Counted from the first letter of the stretch, positions 54,108-63,424 are shown. The stretch: 64,000 nt of DNA from Desulfobacter curvatus DSM 3379 (GCF_000373985.1 NZ_KB892968.1:1-64000); one strand, 5' to 3'. Translations and numbers: made by a program. The notes: generated by a model from the sequence alone, not told the origin.

Positions 54108-55739
54108 TCATTTCCGGAACAAAAGATCCAGGTAAAAATTATCCGTTTTTGATTCACAGGCAAACGTATATGACGGATTTTGGTTTCTTGCAGCCATCTC
54201 CTTTCGAATATCCCCGGCCATAACCTTGCCCAACTCCACACCGAACTGATCAAAAGGATTTACGCCAAGAATAAATCCTTCCAGAACGGTTCTGGCCTCA
54301 TAAAAAGAAAGCAACATACCAACACTTTCCGGTTCCAGATTATCAATGGTTATTATTGTTGAGGGTCGGTTGCCGTCAAAATTTCTGGCCGGATCATCTG
54401 AATTGCGGCCCAGGGCAAGGGCGCCGGCTTGGGCCAAAAGATTGGCCCATAGTTCCTGGTGGTTGGTCACCCCTTTGGACATGGCCTGAATACCTGCGTA
54501 GCCCGGCGATTTTACGCCGATGAAGTCAATGGGGAAGGCATTTCCCTGGTGAGCCAGTTGAAAAAATGAGTGCTGGGCATTGGTGCCGGGTTCCCCGAAA
54601 ATAATGGTTCCGGCCGGCCGGCTCAAAAGTTTTCCTTCCGGGGAAACTGATTTGCCGAGGCTTTCCATATAAAGCTGCTGGACATGGGGACTGAGCCGGG
54701 ATAGCCTTGACGCATAAGGGATAATGGCCTGGGCCGGATACCCCATATACAGGATGTTCCAAATAGAAATCAGAGCCGCGGTTAAGGCGATATTTTTTTC
54801 TTGGGGGCTTTCCAGCACATGGGTGTCCATTATTCTGCAGCCGTCCAGAAAGCGTTTGAAAACATCATACCCCAGAGCCAGACTTAAAGGCAGCCCGCCC
54901 ACAGCCGACGATACCGAATACCTGCCGCCAATGAAATCAAACATGTGGAAAGAAGCAAGCACTGGTGTATCTGGATTATCCCCCGGACTTCCCTTTGCCG
55001 TAATGGTGACCATGTGATCTTTAGGAGAGACACCCTGATCTTTAAGCCATGTGCTGACCTGGTTAAGGTTGGCCATGGTTTCGGTAGTGGTATAGGATTT
55101 GGAAATTACGATCCAAAGAGTGGTCTCTTTATCAATGCACTCAATGACCCTGGCAAAATTGTCAATATCTACGTTGGGCAAAAATAAAAGGTCCATTTTT
55201 CTGTCAGCCCCGGCCAGGGCCTGGTAAACGAATTCACACCCAAGATATGAGCCGCCAATACCAATGACAACCGCCTGGGTAAAAGGTTTTCCAGATGCCG
55301 AGCTGATTTTGCCTTCATGAACCGATAGGCAGAATTGTTCTATTTGTTCATTGACTTGTTGCATCTGGGCTTTAACGTCCATATCCTTGAATAAAAGCGG
55401 GGAAGGTCCTGTCCCCCGGGCCGCAGTATGCAGTGCTGCACGGTTTTCGGTTGGATTTACGACTTTTCCTTGGGTCATCTCACTAAATTTTTTCAGTGCA
55501 TTGGACAACGTTTGGGATTCACGCAGCAATGATAACGCATTTTCATCAAGCCGCTGACGTGAAAAATCCATAAAAAAGCCGTCAATGCCGAGACTGAAAT
55601 CCGGGAACCGTCCGGGTGAGTTTAAAAGTCTGCGCAAATGGCGATCCGGCATATTAAGATCCTGGGCCGCTTTTGTTAATTTTTCATGAAGGTTTTTAAT
55701 GGAAGAATCATCCGGATAAAGCAAACCAGCCTGGCTCAT
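54108..55739 (-). CDS. pgi: Glucose-6-phosphate isomerase
   Basis: 543 residues from the ATG at 55739, which has AAGGAG 8 bases upstream; a TTG at 55757 lies in the ribosome site itself. Signatures: VVIGIGGSYLGCEFVYQAL, ISKSYTTTETM, FIGGRYSVSSAVGGLPLSLALG, EPGTNAQHSFFQL (active-site His/Glu region), and FDQFGVELGK near the C-terminus. Converts glucose-6-P and fructose-6-P. It is divergent from the GlmU-like/glmM pair that uses fructose-6-P-derived amino sugar. Confidence 0.96.
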   Translation of the reverse strand: MSQAGLLYPDDSSIKNLHEKLTKAAQDLNMPDRHLRRLLNSPGRFPDFSLGIDGFFMDFSRQRLDENALSLLRESQTLSNALKKFSEMTQGKVVNPTENRAALHTAARGTGPSPLLFKDMDVKAQMQQVNEQIEQFCLSVHEGKISSASGKPFTQAVVIGIGGSYLGCEFVYQALAGADRKMDLLFLPNVDIDNFARVIECIDKETTLWIVISKSYTTTETMANLNQVSTWLKDQGVSPKDHMVTITAKGSPGDNPDTPVLASFHMFDFIGGRYSVSSAVGGLPLSLALGYDVFKRFLDGCRIMDTHVLESPQEKNIALTAALISIWNILYMGYPAQAIIPYASRLSRLSPHVQQLYMESLGKSVSPEGKLLSRPAGTIIFGEPGTNAQHSFFQLAHQGNAFPIDFIGVKSPGYAGIQAMSKGVTNHQELWANLLAQAGALALGRNSDDPARNFDGNRPSTIITIDNLEPESVGMLLSFYEARTVLEGFILGVNPFDQFGVELGKVMAGDIRKEMAARNQNPSYTFACESKTDNFYLDLLFRK

Positions 55740-55925
55740 ATGTATTTCTCCTTGCAATTGAAGTATTCACGTTTAAGATGTGATGGATTTACTTGCCAGT
55801 TTGTTATTTATAGAATAAAAAGAGATGAGAATAAACCCTTAGGACTATAATTTAAACGAGTTCCATCATTTTCTAATGTCGAAAAACTTGACAATAAACA
55901 ATCAAGTTATCTAAATATTTGAACC

Positions 55926-57155
55926 ATGAATTTAAAAAAAATTGAAGCCCTGTTAAAAAAAGGGGTAAACATCCCAAATCCTGCCACCGTGTTTATCGGT
56001 GATGACGTTGACATTGAACGCATATCCCCGGATGGTGTTACCATCTACTCTGGCACCAAACTCACCGGCGCGCAAACCCTGATCATGCCGGGGACCGTTC
56101 TTGGCTACGAAACGCCGGTAACGGTTGAAAACTGTCTTATGGGGCCGGGCACAAAGCTGCACGGCGGATATTTTCAGGATTCCGTTTTCATGGGGGGCAA
56201 TGTTTTTGGTTCGGGCGGACATGTGAGAAAGGGCTGTATTCTTGAAGAACAGGCCAATGCTGCCCACACCGTGGGGCTCAAACAGACCATTCTTTTTCCC
56301 TTTGTCACCCTGGGTAGCCTGATCAATTTCTGCGATTGTTTCATGGCCGGCGGCACCAGCCGACAAGATCATTCCGAGGTGGGATCGTCTTTTATCCACT
56401 TTAATTATACCCCGAACCAGGACAAGGCAACGCCCTCCATGATGGGCAATGTCCACCAGGGCGTGATGCTTAACCAGCGGCCTGTGTTTCTTGGGGGCCA
56501 GGGCGGCCTTGTGGGACCGGTCAGAATTGCCTTTGGATGTATCAGTGCAGCAGGGTCCATTATTCGGAACAGCGAACTGCGGTGCGACCGGTTGATCATG
56601 GGCGGAACAATGAGAAGTGCTTCGGTTCAATGGCGCCCGGGCATCTATACCCGGCCCGACAGGATTTTAGTTGAAAATATTCATTATATTTCAGGACTTT
56701 TTGCCTTAAAAGCCTGGTACCTTTTTATTCGTTCTCTTTTTACCTGGGACTGGATGTCCCAGGCCCTTGTTTCAGGGTTGCAAAAGAATATCGATATCTG
56801 TATTCAGGAACGGATAAAAAGGCTTTATGCGTTTGGAGACCGACTTAAAGCATCAAAGATGATCTTGCTCCAAAGAGGAAAAGGGCAGGGCAGTCAGGCT
56901 GTTACCGCCCATGACATGATTCTGGAAAAGCTGTCCCAGGCCCCATCAATATTTGATCAGGCTGAAAATGATATTAGAACCCCTTGGCCGGATGGAGAAC
57001 AATTTATACAACATATTGATAATCAAAGCATTAATTACAAAAAGGATTACGTCGGACTAATTAAAAGTCTCGACGAATCGATTTCAATTATGGGATCAAC
57101 TTGGCTCAAAGGCATTGAAGACCGTATTTTTGGTGCGTTTGGGCTGGAAATATAA
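55926..57155 (+). CDS. GlmU-like left-handed beta-helix acyltransferase
   Basis: 409 residues built mainly of hexapeptide repeats (for example TVLGYETPVTVENCLMGPGTKLHGGYF), followed by a helical C-terminal part of about 150 residues. SSFIHFNYTPNQDKATPSMMGNV resembles the acetyl-transfer region of GlmU. There is no N-terminal uridylyltransferase domain (no GxGTRM motif). The gene directly precedes glmM (26 bp), so N-acetylation of glucosamine-1-P or a related amino-sugar step is a reasonable inference. Another sugar-nucleotide acyltransferase is possible. Confidence 0.75.
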   Translation: MNLKKIEALLKKGVNIPNPATVFIGDDVDIERISPDGVTIYSGTKLTGAQTLIMPGTVLGYETPVTVENCLMGPGTKLHGGYFQDSVFMGGNVFGSGGHVRKGCILEEQANAAHTVGLKQTILFPFVTLGSLINFCDCFMAGGTSRQDHSEVGSSFIHFNYTPNQDKATPSMMGNVHQGVMLNQRPVFLGGQGGLVGPVRIAFGCISAAGSIIRNSELRCDRLIMGGTMRSASVQWRPGIYTRPDRILVENIHYISGLFALKAWYLFIRSLFTWDWMSQALVSGLQKNIDICIQERIKRLYAFGDRLKASKMILLQRGKGQGSQAVTAHDMILEKLSQAPSIFDQAENDIRTPWPDGEQFIQHIDNQSINYKKDYVGLIKSLDESISIMGSTWLKGIEDRIFGAFGLEI

Positions 57156-57181
57156 TTTAAAAAAGCAGGATAACCATTTCA

Positions 57182-58519
57182 ATGGGACAGTTATTTGGAA
57201 CAGACGGTATACGGGGCAGGGCAAACACCTATCCCATGACATGCGAACTGGCCATGAAAACCGGCCAGGCAGTGGGTATTTTAACGCAAAGGTCTTCTAA
57301 TAAATGTGTAATCATCGGCCGGGATACCAGAATTTCAGGCCAAATGCTTGAATCGGCACTGGCTGCAGGCATTGTTTCTGTTGGTGTTGATGTAATGATA
57401 CTCGGCGTTATTCCTACCCCAGGCGTTGCGTATCTGAGCAGTGCCATTGAATCCTGCGGGGTCGGCATCATGATCTCTGCTTCCCACAATCCCTATTATG
57501 ATAACGGCATCAAAATTTTTCAAAAGGGTGGCATTAAACTCTCCGATGACCAGGAGGCAAACCTTGAAAAAATGATCCTTGGCCCGCCCATTGATTTGCC
57601 TTCACAAATTGGAGCCATTGTAGCTGCCGATGACGCCCAGAGTAGATATACACAGTTTCTCGTCAAAAAATTTGATTTTCAAAAAAAACAAAGAAAACTC
57701 AAGCTGGTTATTGATGCGGCCAATGGCGCGGCCAGTTTTTGCGCCCCTCAAATATTCACCTCTGATATTTTTGACGTAAGTTTTATCCATAACCAGCCAA
57801 ACGGCACCAATATAAATGAAGAGTGCGGTTCCCAGCATACAAAAGATTTAAGCGATCATGTCAAAAAAAATAACGCGAATCTTGGTCTTGCCTTTGACGG
57901 TGATGCTGACCGCTTGATTGCCGTGGATGAAACAGGACTGCAGATCACCGGGGACACCTTGCTGGCTATTTTGGCAAAATTTGCCAAACAGAGCGGAAAG
58001 CTTGAAAATAATGTTGTTGTGAGTACGGTCATGAGCAATGTGGGATTTGGCAATGCAATGGCACAATTAGAGATCAAACATGAAATAACCGGGGTCGGGG
58101 ATAGAAAAGTACTGGAGCGCATGAAAGAAACCGGTGCCCTTATAGGCGGGGAAGATTCCGGACACATGATTTTTCTGGACGAACAGACCACAGGCGATGG
58201 TGCATTATCGGCATTAAAACTCATAGAGGTAATGCTGGAAACCCAAAGGCCTTTATCCGAACTTGCTAAGGTCATGAGCGTTTACCCCCAGGTCCTTATC
58301 AATGTTGAAGTGGACGCATCCAAGCCAGATTTTATGAAAGTCCCCATGGTTGCAGATGCCATTAAGGAAGTTGAATCACAGCTTGGCAAGCAGGGCAGGG
58401 TACTTGTGCGGTATTCCGGTACACAACCCTTGCTTAGAGTGATGGTTGAAGGTCCGGAAGAAGAATTGACCCGACAATGCTGTGAGAAGATTTGCGAGGC
58501 CATCAGAAGAAGTTTATAA
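57182..58519 (+). CDS. glmM: Phosphoglucosamine mutase
   Basis: 445 residues. FGTDGIRGRANTYPMT at the N-terminus, phosphoserine loop ISASHNPYYDNGIKIF (Ser near residue 100), metal-binding loop FDGDADRLIAVD, GGEDSGHMIF and the phosphate-binding RYSGTQPLLRVMVEG. It converts glucosamine-6-P to glucosamine-1-P for peptidoglycan and LPS. The preceding GlmU-like gene is in the same transcript. Confidence 0.97.
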   Translation: MGQLFGTDGIRGRANTYPMTCELAMKTGQAVGILTQRSSNKCVIIGRDTRISGQMLESALAAGIVSVGVDVMILGVIPTPGVAYLSSAIESCGVGIMISASHNPYYDNGIKIFQKGGIKLSDDQEANLEKMILGPPIDLPSQIGAIVAADDAQSRYTQFLVKKFDFQKKQRKLKLVIDAANGAASFCAPQIFTSDIFDVSFIHNQPNGTNINEECGSQHTKDLSDHVKKNNANLGLAFDGDADRLIAVDETGLQITGDTLLAILAKFAKQSGKLENNVVVSTVMSNVGFGNAMAQLEIKHEITGVGDRKVLERMKETGALIGGEDSGHMIFLDEQTTGDGALSALKLIEVMLETQRPLSELAKVMSVYPQVLINVEVDASKPDFMKVPMVADAIKEVESQLGKQGRVLVRYSGTQPLLRVMVEGPEEELTRQCCEKICEAIRRSL

Positions 58520-58561
58520 TTTTATCTGACAAGTTTTCATTCAGAATTTGAAAAAAACAAG

Positions 58562-58596
58562 AAACCCCCGGAACAAAATTTTGTTCCGGGGGTTTT
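58562..58596. terminator. Bidirectional rho-independent terminator
   Basis: AAACCCCCGGAACAAAA and TTTTGTTCCGGGGGTTT form a perfect palindromic 17-bp stem with A/T runs on both sides. It serves glmM and the convergent Bax-inhibitor-1 gene. Confidence 0.93.
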
Positions 58597-58623
58597 GCTA
58601 ATAAAAGCTATTTGTTTATGAAC

Positions 58624-59331
58624 TTAATCCCTTGCTACACCAAGCAAGCTCAGCAGATGAACAAATAAACCCATAAAATCAAGGTAAAGGCTTAGAGCTC
58701 CAAGGATAGCACCTTTTCTGACCATAGCGCCCGTTGCATCCATGGGAAGGGTAACTGCCATGGATTTCAGTTTCTGAGTATCATAGGCGGTAAGACCGGT
58801 GAACAGCAGAACCGCGATCATGGAGATAATGGTCTGCATGGCTGAGCTTTGAATAAACATATTCACAACCATGGCAATAATGATACCGATCAAGCCCATC
58901 ATCAGAAACTGGCCCATACCGGTGAGGTCTTTTTTAGTGATCATGCCGTAAACGCTTGCGGCACCAAAAGTCGCAGCGCAGATAAAAAAGGTTGAGGCAA
59001 TGGATGCCTGTGTATAAATCATAAAAATTGGAGCAAGGCAGATACCGTAAAGGACGGTCAGACCCACATAAAGACCTGTAGCCGTGCTTGCCTGCATCTT
59101 TTGAATCCGTGCACTGATAAACCCGCACATGACAATCAGACCAATAAATAATACCCACGGCATGATGGGATTACCGTATACGGCCTGCATCACGGCCGGG
59201 CTTTCAGATACAAAATATGAAGTCAGGCCGGTGGCCGCAAGACCGATGGCCATCCAGTTGTAAGTGCTTCTGATAAACGCATTGACCTGGGTCATTACCC
59301 CGGTCTGCTCATAGGAAAGATGTGTGTTCAT
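58624..59331 (-). CDS. Bax inhibitor-1 / YccA family membrane protein
   Basis: 235 residues with seven membrane helices. Family strings: NAFIRSTYNWMAIGLAATGLTSYFV near the N-terminus, LFTGLTAYDTQKLKSMA and the C-terminal GALSLYLDFMGLFVHLLSLLG, which contain the Asp residues implicated in the pH-gated Ca2+ leak of this family. In bacteria the role is usually linked to FtsH-dependent membrane quality control. It stands alone, and a diverged repeat copy lies upstream. Confidence 0.93.
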   Translation of the reverse strand: MNTHLSYEQTGVMTQVNAFIRSTYNWMAIGLAATGLTSYFVSESPAVMQAVYGNPIMPWVLFIGLIVMCGFISARIQKMQASTATGLYVGLTVLYGICLAPIFMIYTQASIASTFFICAATFGAASVYGMITKKDLTGMGQFLMMGLIGIIIAMVVNMFIQSSAMQTIISMIAVLLFTGLTAYDTQKLKSMAVTLPMDATGAMVRKGAILGALSLYLDFMGLFVHLLSLLGVARD

Positions 59332-59380
59332 TGTTTCTCCTTATTCTTTTTATTTTGGTTAATCAGGTTAAGCGCAATGA

Positions 59381-59431
59381 TATTGTTTGAGTGGCTGAAC
59401 CAAGGTGAAAAACCAGGGCAGCCCGCGGCTT
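59381..59431 (+). repeat. Dispersed hairpin repeat, copy I (diverged, partial)
   Basis: Second hairpin only, short subtype: outer GGCTG/CAGCC and inner GGT/ACC around GAAAA. It sits 50 bp upstream of the BI-1 start, antisense to it. Confidence 0.65.
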
Positions 59432-59637
59432 TTCAAAATAATATAACACGGGCAGGGCAGATTTCAATATTACATTTTGATTATACAAAACAGCGGGCTA
59501 TGAAATTTAGCAAAATAAAAGTTTACATAATATATATTATCAGACCTTGGGATGGTGAAAGAATAGGGTTGCTATTAACCATAAAGATAAATTAGCGGAG
59601 GTACAACTTAAGCTAATAAGCCGTCCCAAAAAAGAAA

Positions 59638-59704
59638 ATCCTTAATGGCGGCAACCATTAAGGATCTCCCAGAAGCCTTGGGCTTCTTAATATGAATTAC
59701 ATAT
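59638..59704 (+). promoter_or_regulatory. Three consecutive hairpins in leader of replication gene
   Basis: ATCCTTAATGG/CCATTAAGGAT (11 bp), AGAAGCC/GGCTTCT (7 bp) and ATATG/CATAT follow one another, ending 75 bp before the likely start of the replication-type gene. The arrangement is reminiscent of RNA-controlled plasmid copy-number leaders or attenuators. This is inference. Confidence 0.45.
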
Positions 59705-59778
59705 TGAGAAGCTAACTCAACGAATAGAGTTTGTCAAGCTTACAATGGTTCCCGAAAATAACAATAAATGGGGGCAAA

Positions 59779-60870
59779 ATGCCGGCAGGTGTACAAAATA
59801 CATTTAGAGCTATGATTAGATGTGCGGTTGGTAAGGACCATACATTTGTGAACATGGGCACATTAGCCAGCCGGACAAATGTATGCTATCGGACCATTGA
59901 AAGGCATATCAAGACCCTCAAGGATGCTAAGCTGATTACCGCTGTTAAAGAAGAGATTAACGGCTGGACGGAGACCGTGTATTATTTTCTTGCTCATCCT
60001 GCAATCATTAAATTCCGAAAATTACGTGCCGGCAAAGCAAAACCGAAGCAACCAACAAATCCAGTTGAAACCCCCAAACATGATCAGACGGAAACGGCTC
60101 CAGAAATTGAACAAAAAATCCCGGAAAATAGCCACCTGGAGATTGATCACGCGTGTCATGCTGCGGATCGACAAAATGTCGGCAATTTGTCGGATTATAC
60201 CTTAGATAGATTATATAAGAATACTCCCCCCCTACCCCACTATTCAGAATCAGTTCAGTACAACCAGGAGTCTGTCACATGGGCAAAAATCAGAGAGAGT
60301 ATTATTTCTAAAGACCAGTTGAATTTAGCGGCCAAGTATCTTCCCTGCCTGGTGGCTCAAATCGAGAACGGCAGTGTAATCCTGTCAGGGCCAAACAAAA
60401 TAGCATTACAAAGAATCGAAAAACATTACGGTCAAACCCTCAAAGATAATTTTTCTTTTTTTGGCGTTAAAACCATTGTCTTTGATGTCTATTCGGAAGA
60501 ACTCCAAAGAAAAAAAGATGAAGAACAAAAACGGATAGACCAACTACAGCTGCAGCATCAGAAGAAACAGCAGCAAGAAATTTTGGCTGAAAAACAACTA
60601 CAGGAAGCGGAATTAAATAGTTTACCCCTCAAAAAACAATTCGATGTGGTTTTAAATCAATACCCCCGACAAACCGGGCAATGGCAAGCCTGGATGAATT
60701 TTAAAAAACTTGTTCGGGCCGGAGAATTGCCAAAAACATCAAAACTTTTACAAATCATTTTAAAAAATAAGATGTCCTATGACTGGCAGCGGGATAATGG
60801 CCGCTGGATACCGGGACTATCAAAATTTTTGAAAGAAAGAAGATGGTTAGATTATGGAGAATGGACCTAA
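59779..60870 (+). CDS. Putative replication/regulatory protein with N-terminal winged helix
   Basis: 363 residues from the ATG at 59779 (GGGGG just upstream); an in-frame TTG at 59731 would add 16 residues. Residues 1-75 form a helix-turn-helix (MGTLASRTNVCYRTIERHIKTL). A polar linker, a DnaA/DnaD-like region (WAKIRESIISKDQLNLAAKYL), a Gln/Lys coiled coil (KKDEEQKRIDQLQLQ) and a C-terminal WQRDNGRWIPGLSKFLKERRW motif follow. The last motif is common in phage and plasmid replication proteins. It heads the tra genes and overlaps the first TraK-like gene. Exact function not established. Confidence 0.6.
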   Translation: MPAGVQNTFRAMIRCAVGKDHTFVNMGTLASRTNVCYRTIERHIKTLKDAKLITAVKEEINGWTETVYYFLAHPAIIKFRKLRAGKAKPKQPTNPVETPKHDQTETAPEIEQKIPENSHLEIDHACHAADRQNVGNLSDYTLDRLYKNTPPLPHYSESVQYNQESVTWAKIRESIISKDQLNLAAKYLPCLVAQIENGSVILSGPNKIALQRIEKHYGQTLKDNFSFFGVKTIVFDVYSEELQRKKDEEQKRIDQLQLQHQKKQQQEILAEKQLQEAELNSLPLKKQFDVVLNQYPRQTGQWQAWMNFKKLVRAGELPKTSKLLQIILKNKMSYDWQRDNGRWIPGLSKFLKERRWLDYGEWT

Positions 60871-61066
60871 GCCCTCATGTAAAAGTCAGTACCTGGCTAT
60901 CCATGATGAAACCCAAACGCTGCTTAAGCAGGGTTATACAATCAAAGCTGTGTATGATTATTTCTTCAAAAAGGGTGTGATTCATATGTCATATAATTCC
61001 TGGACTAAAATATTAAAAAATTACCATAAACCCTTCCCTTTTACACAAAAGAAAGACGAATTATGA
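60854..61066 (+). CDS. TraK-like protein 1 (conjugation accessory)
   Basis: 70 residues overlapping the preceding gene by 17 bp. The core KPSCKSQYLAIHDETQTLLKQGYTIKAVYDYF, then IHMSYNSW resembles the TraK family of IncP-type plasmids, which bind oriT and assist the relaxosome. It is almost the same length as and clearly homologous to the next gene (KPSCKSQYLAIHDE shared exactly), hence a tandem duplication. Confidence 0.7.
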   Translation: MENGPKPSCKSQYLAIHDETQTLLKQGYTIKAVYDYFFKKGVIHMSYNSWTKILKNYHKPFPFTQKKDEL

Positions 61067-61401
61067 AACCTTCATGTAAAAGTCAATATCTGGCTATCCA
61101 TGACGAAGCAAAAGCTTTGTTTTTAAAGGGTTACTCAAAAAAGACCATATACGATCATTTTATCGAAAAAGATAAAATTCATATGTCCTATGTGGCCTGG
61201 GCAAAAATTATGGAAAACCACGATCAGAGGTTTCCCTTCGGTCAAAAGAAGATCAAAAAAGAAAAAAATATAAATCAAAATTCAAGCAAAACACGAGGTA
61301 AATTCAGCCATTCAAACGATCCTTACCCGCCAGAAACTGACTCTGTTGTGGAAGAAAAAGAAAATAAAACACCGTTTAACCTAATCAAAAAAGGAGAGTA
61401 A
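61063..61401 (+). CDS. TraK-like protein 2
   Basis: 112 residues, ATG overlapping the stop of TraK-like 1 (ATGA). The N-terminal 60 residues repeat the family core (AIHDEAKALFLKGYSKKTIYDHF, IHMSYVAWAKIM). A Lys/Asn/Ser-rich basic tail of about 45 residues, absent from copy 1, follows. Two different copies may form a mixed DNA-binding complex at oriT. Confidence 0.7.
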   Translation: MKPSCKSQYLAIHDEAKALFLKGYSKKTIYDHFIEKDKIHMSYVAWAKIMENHDQRFPFGQKKIKKEKNINQNSSKTRGKFSHSNDPYPPETDSVVEEKENKTPFNLIKKGE

Positions 61402-61484
61402 CTATTTGTTATTATAGATTTATTTCAACTAATTCGATTTTGAATCCGCCGAATTAGGGTATTTTTTGGAAGGGGAGTTTAACG

Positions 61485-62675
61485 ATGGATATGGAAATAG
61501 AAAAACAGCACGTCAACATTACAGAGACAAACGGGAAATTAACAGTATCTTCGATGATGGTCGCAGAACATTTTAAAAAAAGACATGATAATATTATTCG
61601 AACAATTCAAGGGCTTGAAATACCGGAAGATTTTAACGTCCTCAATTTTGAGGACGTTAAATATATCGATGCAAAAGGCGAGGAACGACCAGCTTTTAAT
61701 ATGACCCGTGATGGTTTTGTGTTGCTTGTTATGGGGTTCACAGGCAAAAAGGCTATGGCCTGGAAGGTTAAGTATATCAATGCCTTTAACGCCATGGAAA
61801 AGGCTCAGAAAGATAAATTATATTTAAAAGCCGCATTACAAATTCCAAAAGAAAGCGATTTGACAGTTTTATTGCCCACCGGCGAGTTCGGCATTTCAAG
61901 CTGGAAACTGGCCAAGGAAATTGACCAGCCCCACAAAGCCTTGATGACGAAAATTCAATATTTGGATGTCCCTACCCTATTTAAGGCAGAAAATTTTATC
62001 CCAATGGGACATGTGGAAGATCACGGCCCAAGAGTTGACGGGTACGGGATCACTTTGGCCGGCCTTGGCATGATGGGTCATATCTTTCGCAGTCAGGTGG
62101 CCAGGGAAGCTCAATTAAAGGGATACGAACAGTTACGGGCTGTCAACTCCTCAAAAGAGATGGGAGATACTGCTCACACCCAACCGGTCCAAAGTGTGAT
62201 CCCTCGGTTTCAGCGGGCCGATGTTTCAGAAAAAAAGATGCTTGCGCTTAAAGGTTTAATTTCGATCTGGGCATGGATTGAAAATACCACCCCTGAAAAA
62301 CTTGAAGCTGAGCTATGTGCCTACATGCAGATAATGAACCTAACGGGCATCACAACCTCAAGTTATGAAAACGCCATGGAATACATCTGGTCAGGGATAC
62401 AAACCCTGCAAAACGACTTTATAGATCTTTGTACTGAAGAAGAATTGCAGCCTTTAAGGGGGCTGTTTGATTTCATGGCATATTACGAGGACAGGATAAG
62501 CTATGAATTTTTATTCAACAAATTCAAAAAAGAACACCAGTTGGAAGATTTTACCAAAGTTTCCAAGAAGGATTTTCAAAAAATCATAATGTTGGCCTGG
62601 GGCACCATGTATGCCATGTGCCTTGGCGATAAAGCCGGATGCTGCAAAGCAAGCTGCATCCATAACCAATTATAA
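61485..62675 (+). CDS. Rha-domain regulatory protein
   Basis: 396 residues. Residues 10-110 match the phage Rha regulatory domain (LTVSSMMVAEHFKKRHDNIIRTI, NMTRDGFVLLVMGFTGKKAMAWKVKYINAFNAME). A second region (TGEFGISSWKLAKEIDQPHKALMTKI, then YGITLAGLGMMGHIF) looks like a KilA/antirepressor-type duplicate. The C-terminal half is helical and unrecognised and ends with a Cys-rich tail (CLGDKAGCCKASC). GGAAGGGGAG is its ribosome site. It sits between traK- and traL-like genes, an unusual place for a phage-type regulator. Confidence 0.75.
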   Translation: MDMEIEKQHVNITETNGKLTVSSMMVAEHFKKRHDNIIRTIQGLEIPEDFNVLNFEDVKYIDAKGEERPAFNMTRDGFVLLVMGFTGKKAMAWKVKYINAFNAMEKAQKDKLYLKAALQIPKESDLTVLLPTGEFGISSWKLAKEIDQPHKALMTKIQYLDVPTLFKAENFIPMGHVEDHGPRVDGYGITLAGLGMMGHIFRSQVAREAQLKGYEQLRAVNSSKEMGDTAHTQPVQSVIPRFQRADVSEKKMLALKGLISIWAWIENTTPEKLEAELCAYMQIMNLTGITTSSYENAMEYIWSGIQTLQNDFIDLCTEEELQPLRGLFDFMAYYEDRISYEFLFNKFKKEHQLEDFTKVSKKDFQKIIMLAWGTMYAMCLGDKAGCCKASCIHNQL

Positions 62676-62686
62676 AGGGGAAAAAG

Positions 62687-63424
62687 ATGGCATCAATAAA
62701 TATGATCCTGCAGGGCAAGGGCGGTGTTGGCAAAAGTTTTACAGCCAGTCTTTTAAGTCAATATCTGGTTGACAGAGACCAGTTGCTGGCATGCCTGGAC
62801 GCTGATCCGGTTAATGCAACCCTGACAGCCTATGAAGCATTAAAGGCGACCAAGATAGAAATCATGGAAGGTGATTCTATTAACAGCCGGTTGTTTGACA
62901 CGATGATAGAAAAATTGATCCAGCTGCCGGATGAGGCATTCGCTGTTGTTGACAGCGGTGCCAGCACATTTGTTCCCCTGGCTGCCTACATGTCGGAAAA
63001 TAATGTTGCCGAGTTTCTAAAAGACAGCGGCCACAACCTTACGCTGCATACCTTGATCACCGGCGGTCAAGCCGAGGGGGATACTATCCAAGGCCTGGCA
63101 TCCCTGATGGACGGTTTTCCGGACACCCCGATAACAATATGGGTAAATCCTTTCTTCGGTCAAATTGACTTTGAGAACCACAAACTGGCAAAGGCCAACC
63201 AGGATCATGGCGGGACCACCATTGTCTTACCCACGTATAAGAAAGAAACCTTTGGCTATGATCTGGAGCTGATGCTCAAGTCCCGCCTGACATTTGCCCA
63301 GGCAATCAATTCCGGCAAATTCAACGTCATGGCCAAGCAGCGATTGAAGATAGCCAGGGACGAAATTTGGAACATTCTGGATGAATCCGGCCTGATCATT
63401 GAGGCCCAGGAACAGCAGGAATGA
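62687..63424 (+). CDS. TraL-like P-loop ATPase (conjugation)
   Basis: 245 residues of the ParA/MinD superfamily: deviant Walker A LQGKGGVGKSFTASLLSQYL, then CLDADPVNATLTAYEAL, and VVDSGASTFVPLAAYM as Walker B region. This form is the TraL type of IncP-like transfer systems, where the gene lies between traK and traM, the same order as here. Its role in transfer is not well defined. The stop overlaps the next start. Confidence 0.8.
   Translation: MASINMILQGKGGVGKSFTASLLSQYLVDRDQLLACLDADPVNATLTAYEALKATKIEIMEGDSINSRLFDTMIEKLIQLPDEAFAVVDSGASTFVPLAAYMSENNVAEFLKDSGHNLTLHTLITGGQAEGDTIQGLASLMDGFPDTPITIWVNPFFGQIDFENHKLAKANQDHGGTTIVLPTYKKETFGYDLELMLKSRLTFAQAINSGKFNVMAKQRLKIARDEIWNILDESGLIIEAQEQQE

Larger units (their letters stand above)
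59332..59778. other. Junction region between chromosome and conjugative element
   Basis: AT-rich region between the BI-1 gene and the replication-protein gene. It contains diverged repeat copy I (59381-59431) on the chromosomal side and three hairpins (59638-59704) on the element side. I see no tRNA or clear attachment repeat. The border of the element is probably between about 59440 and 59640. Confidence 0.45.
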
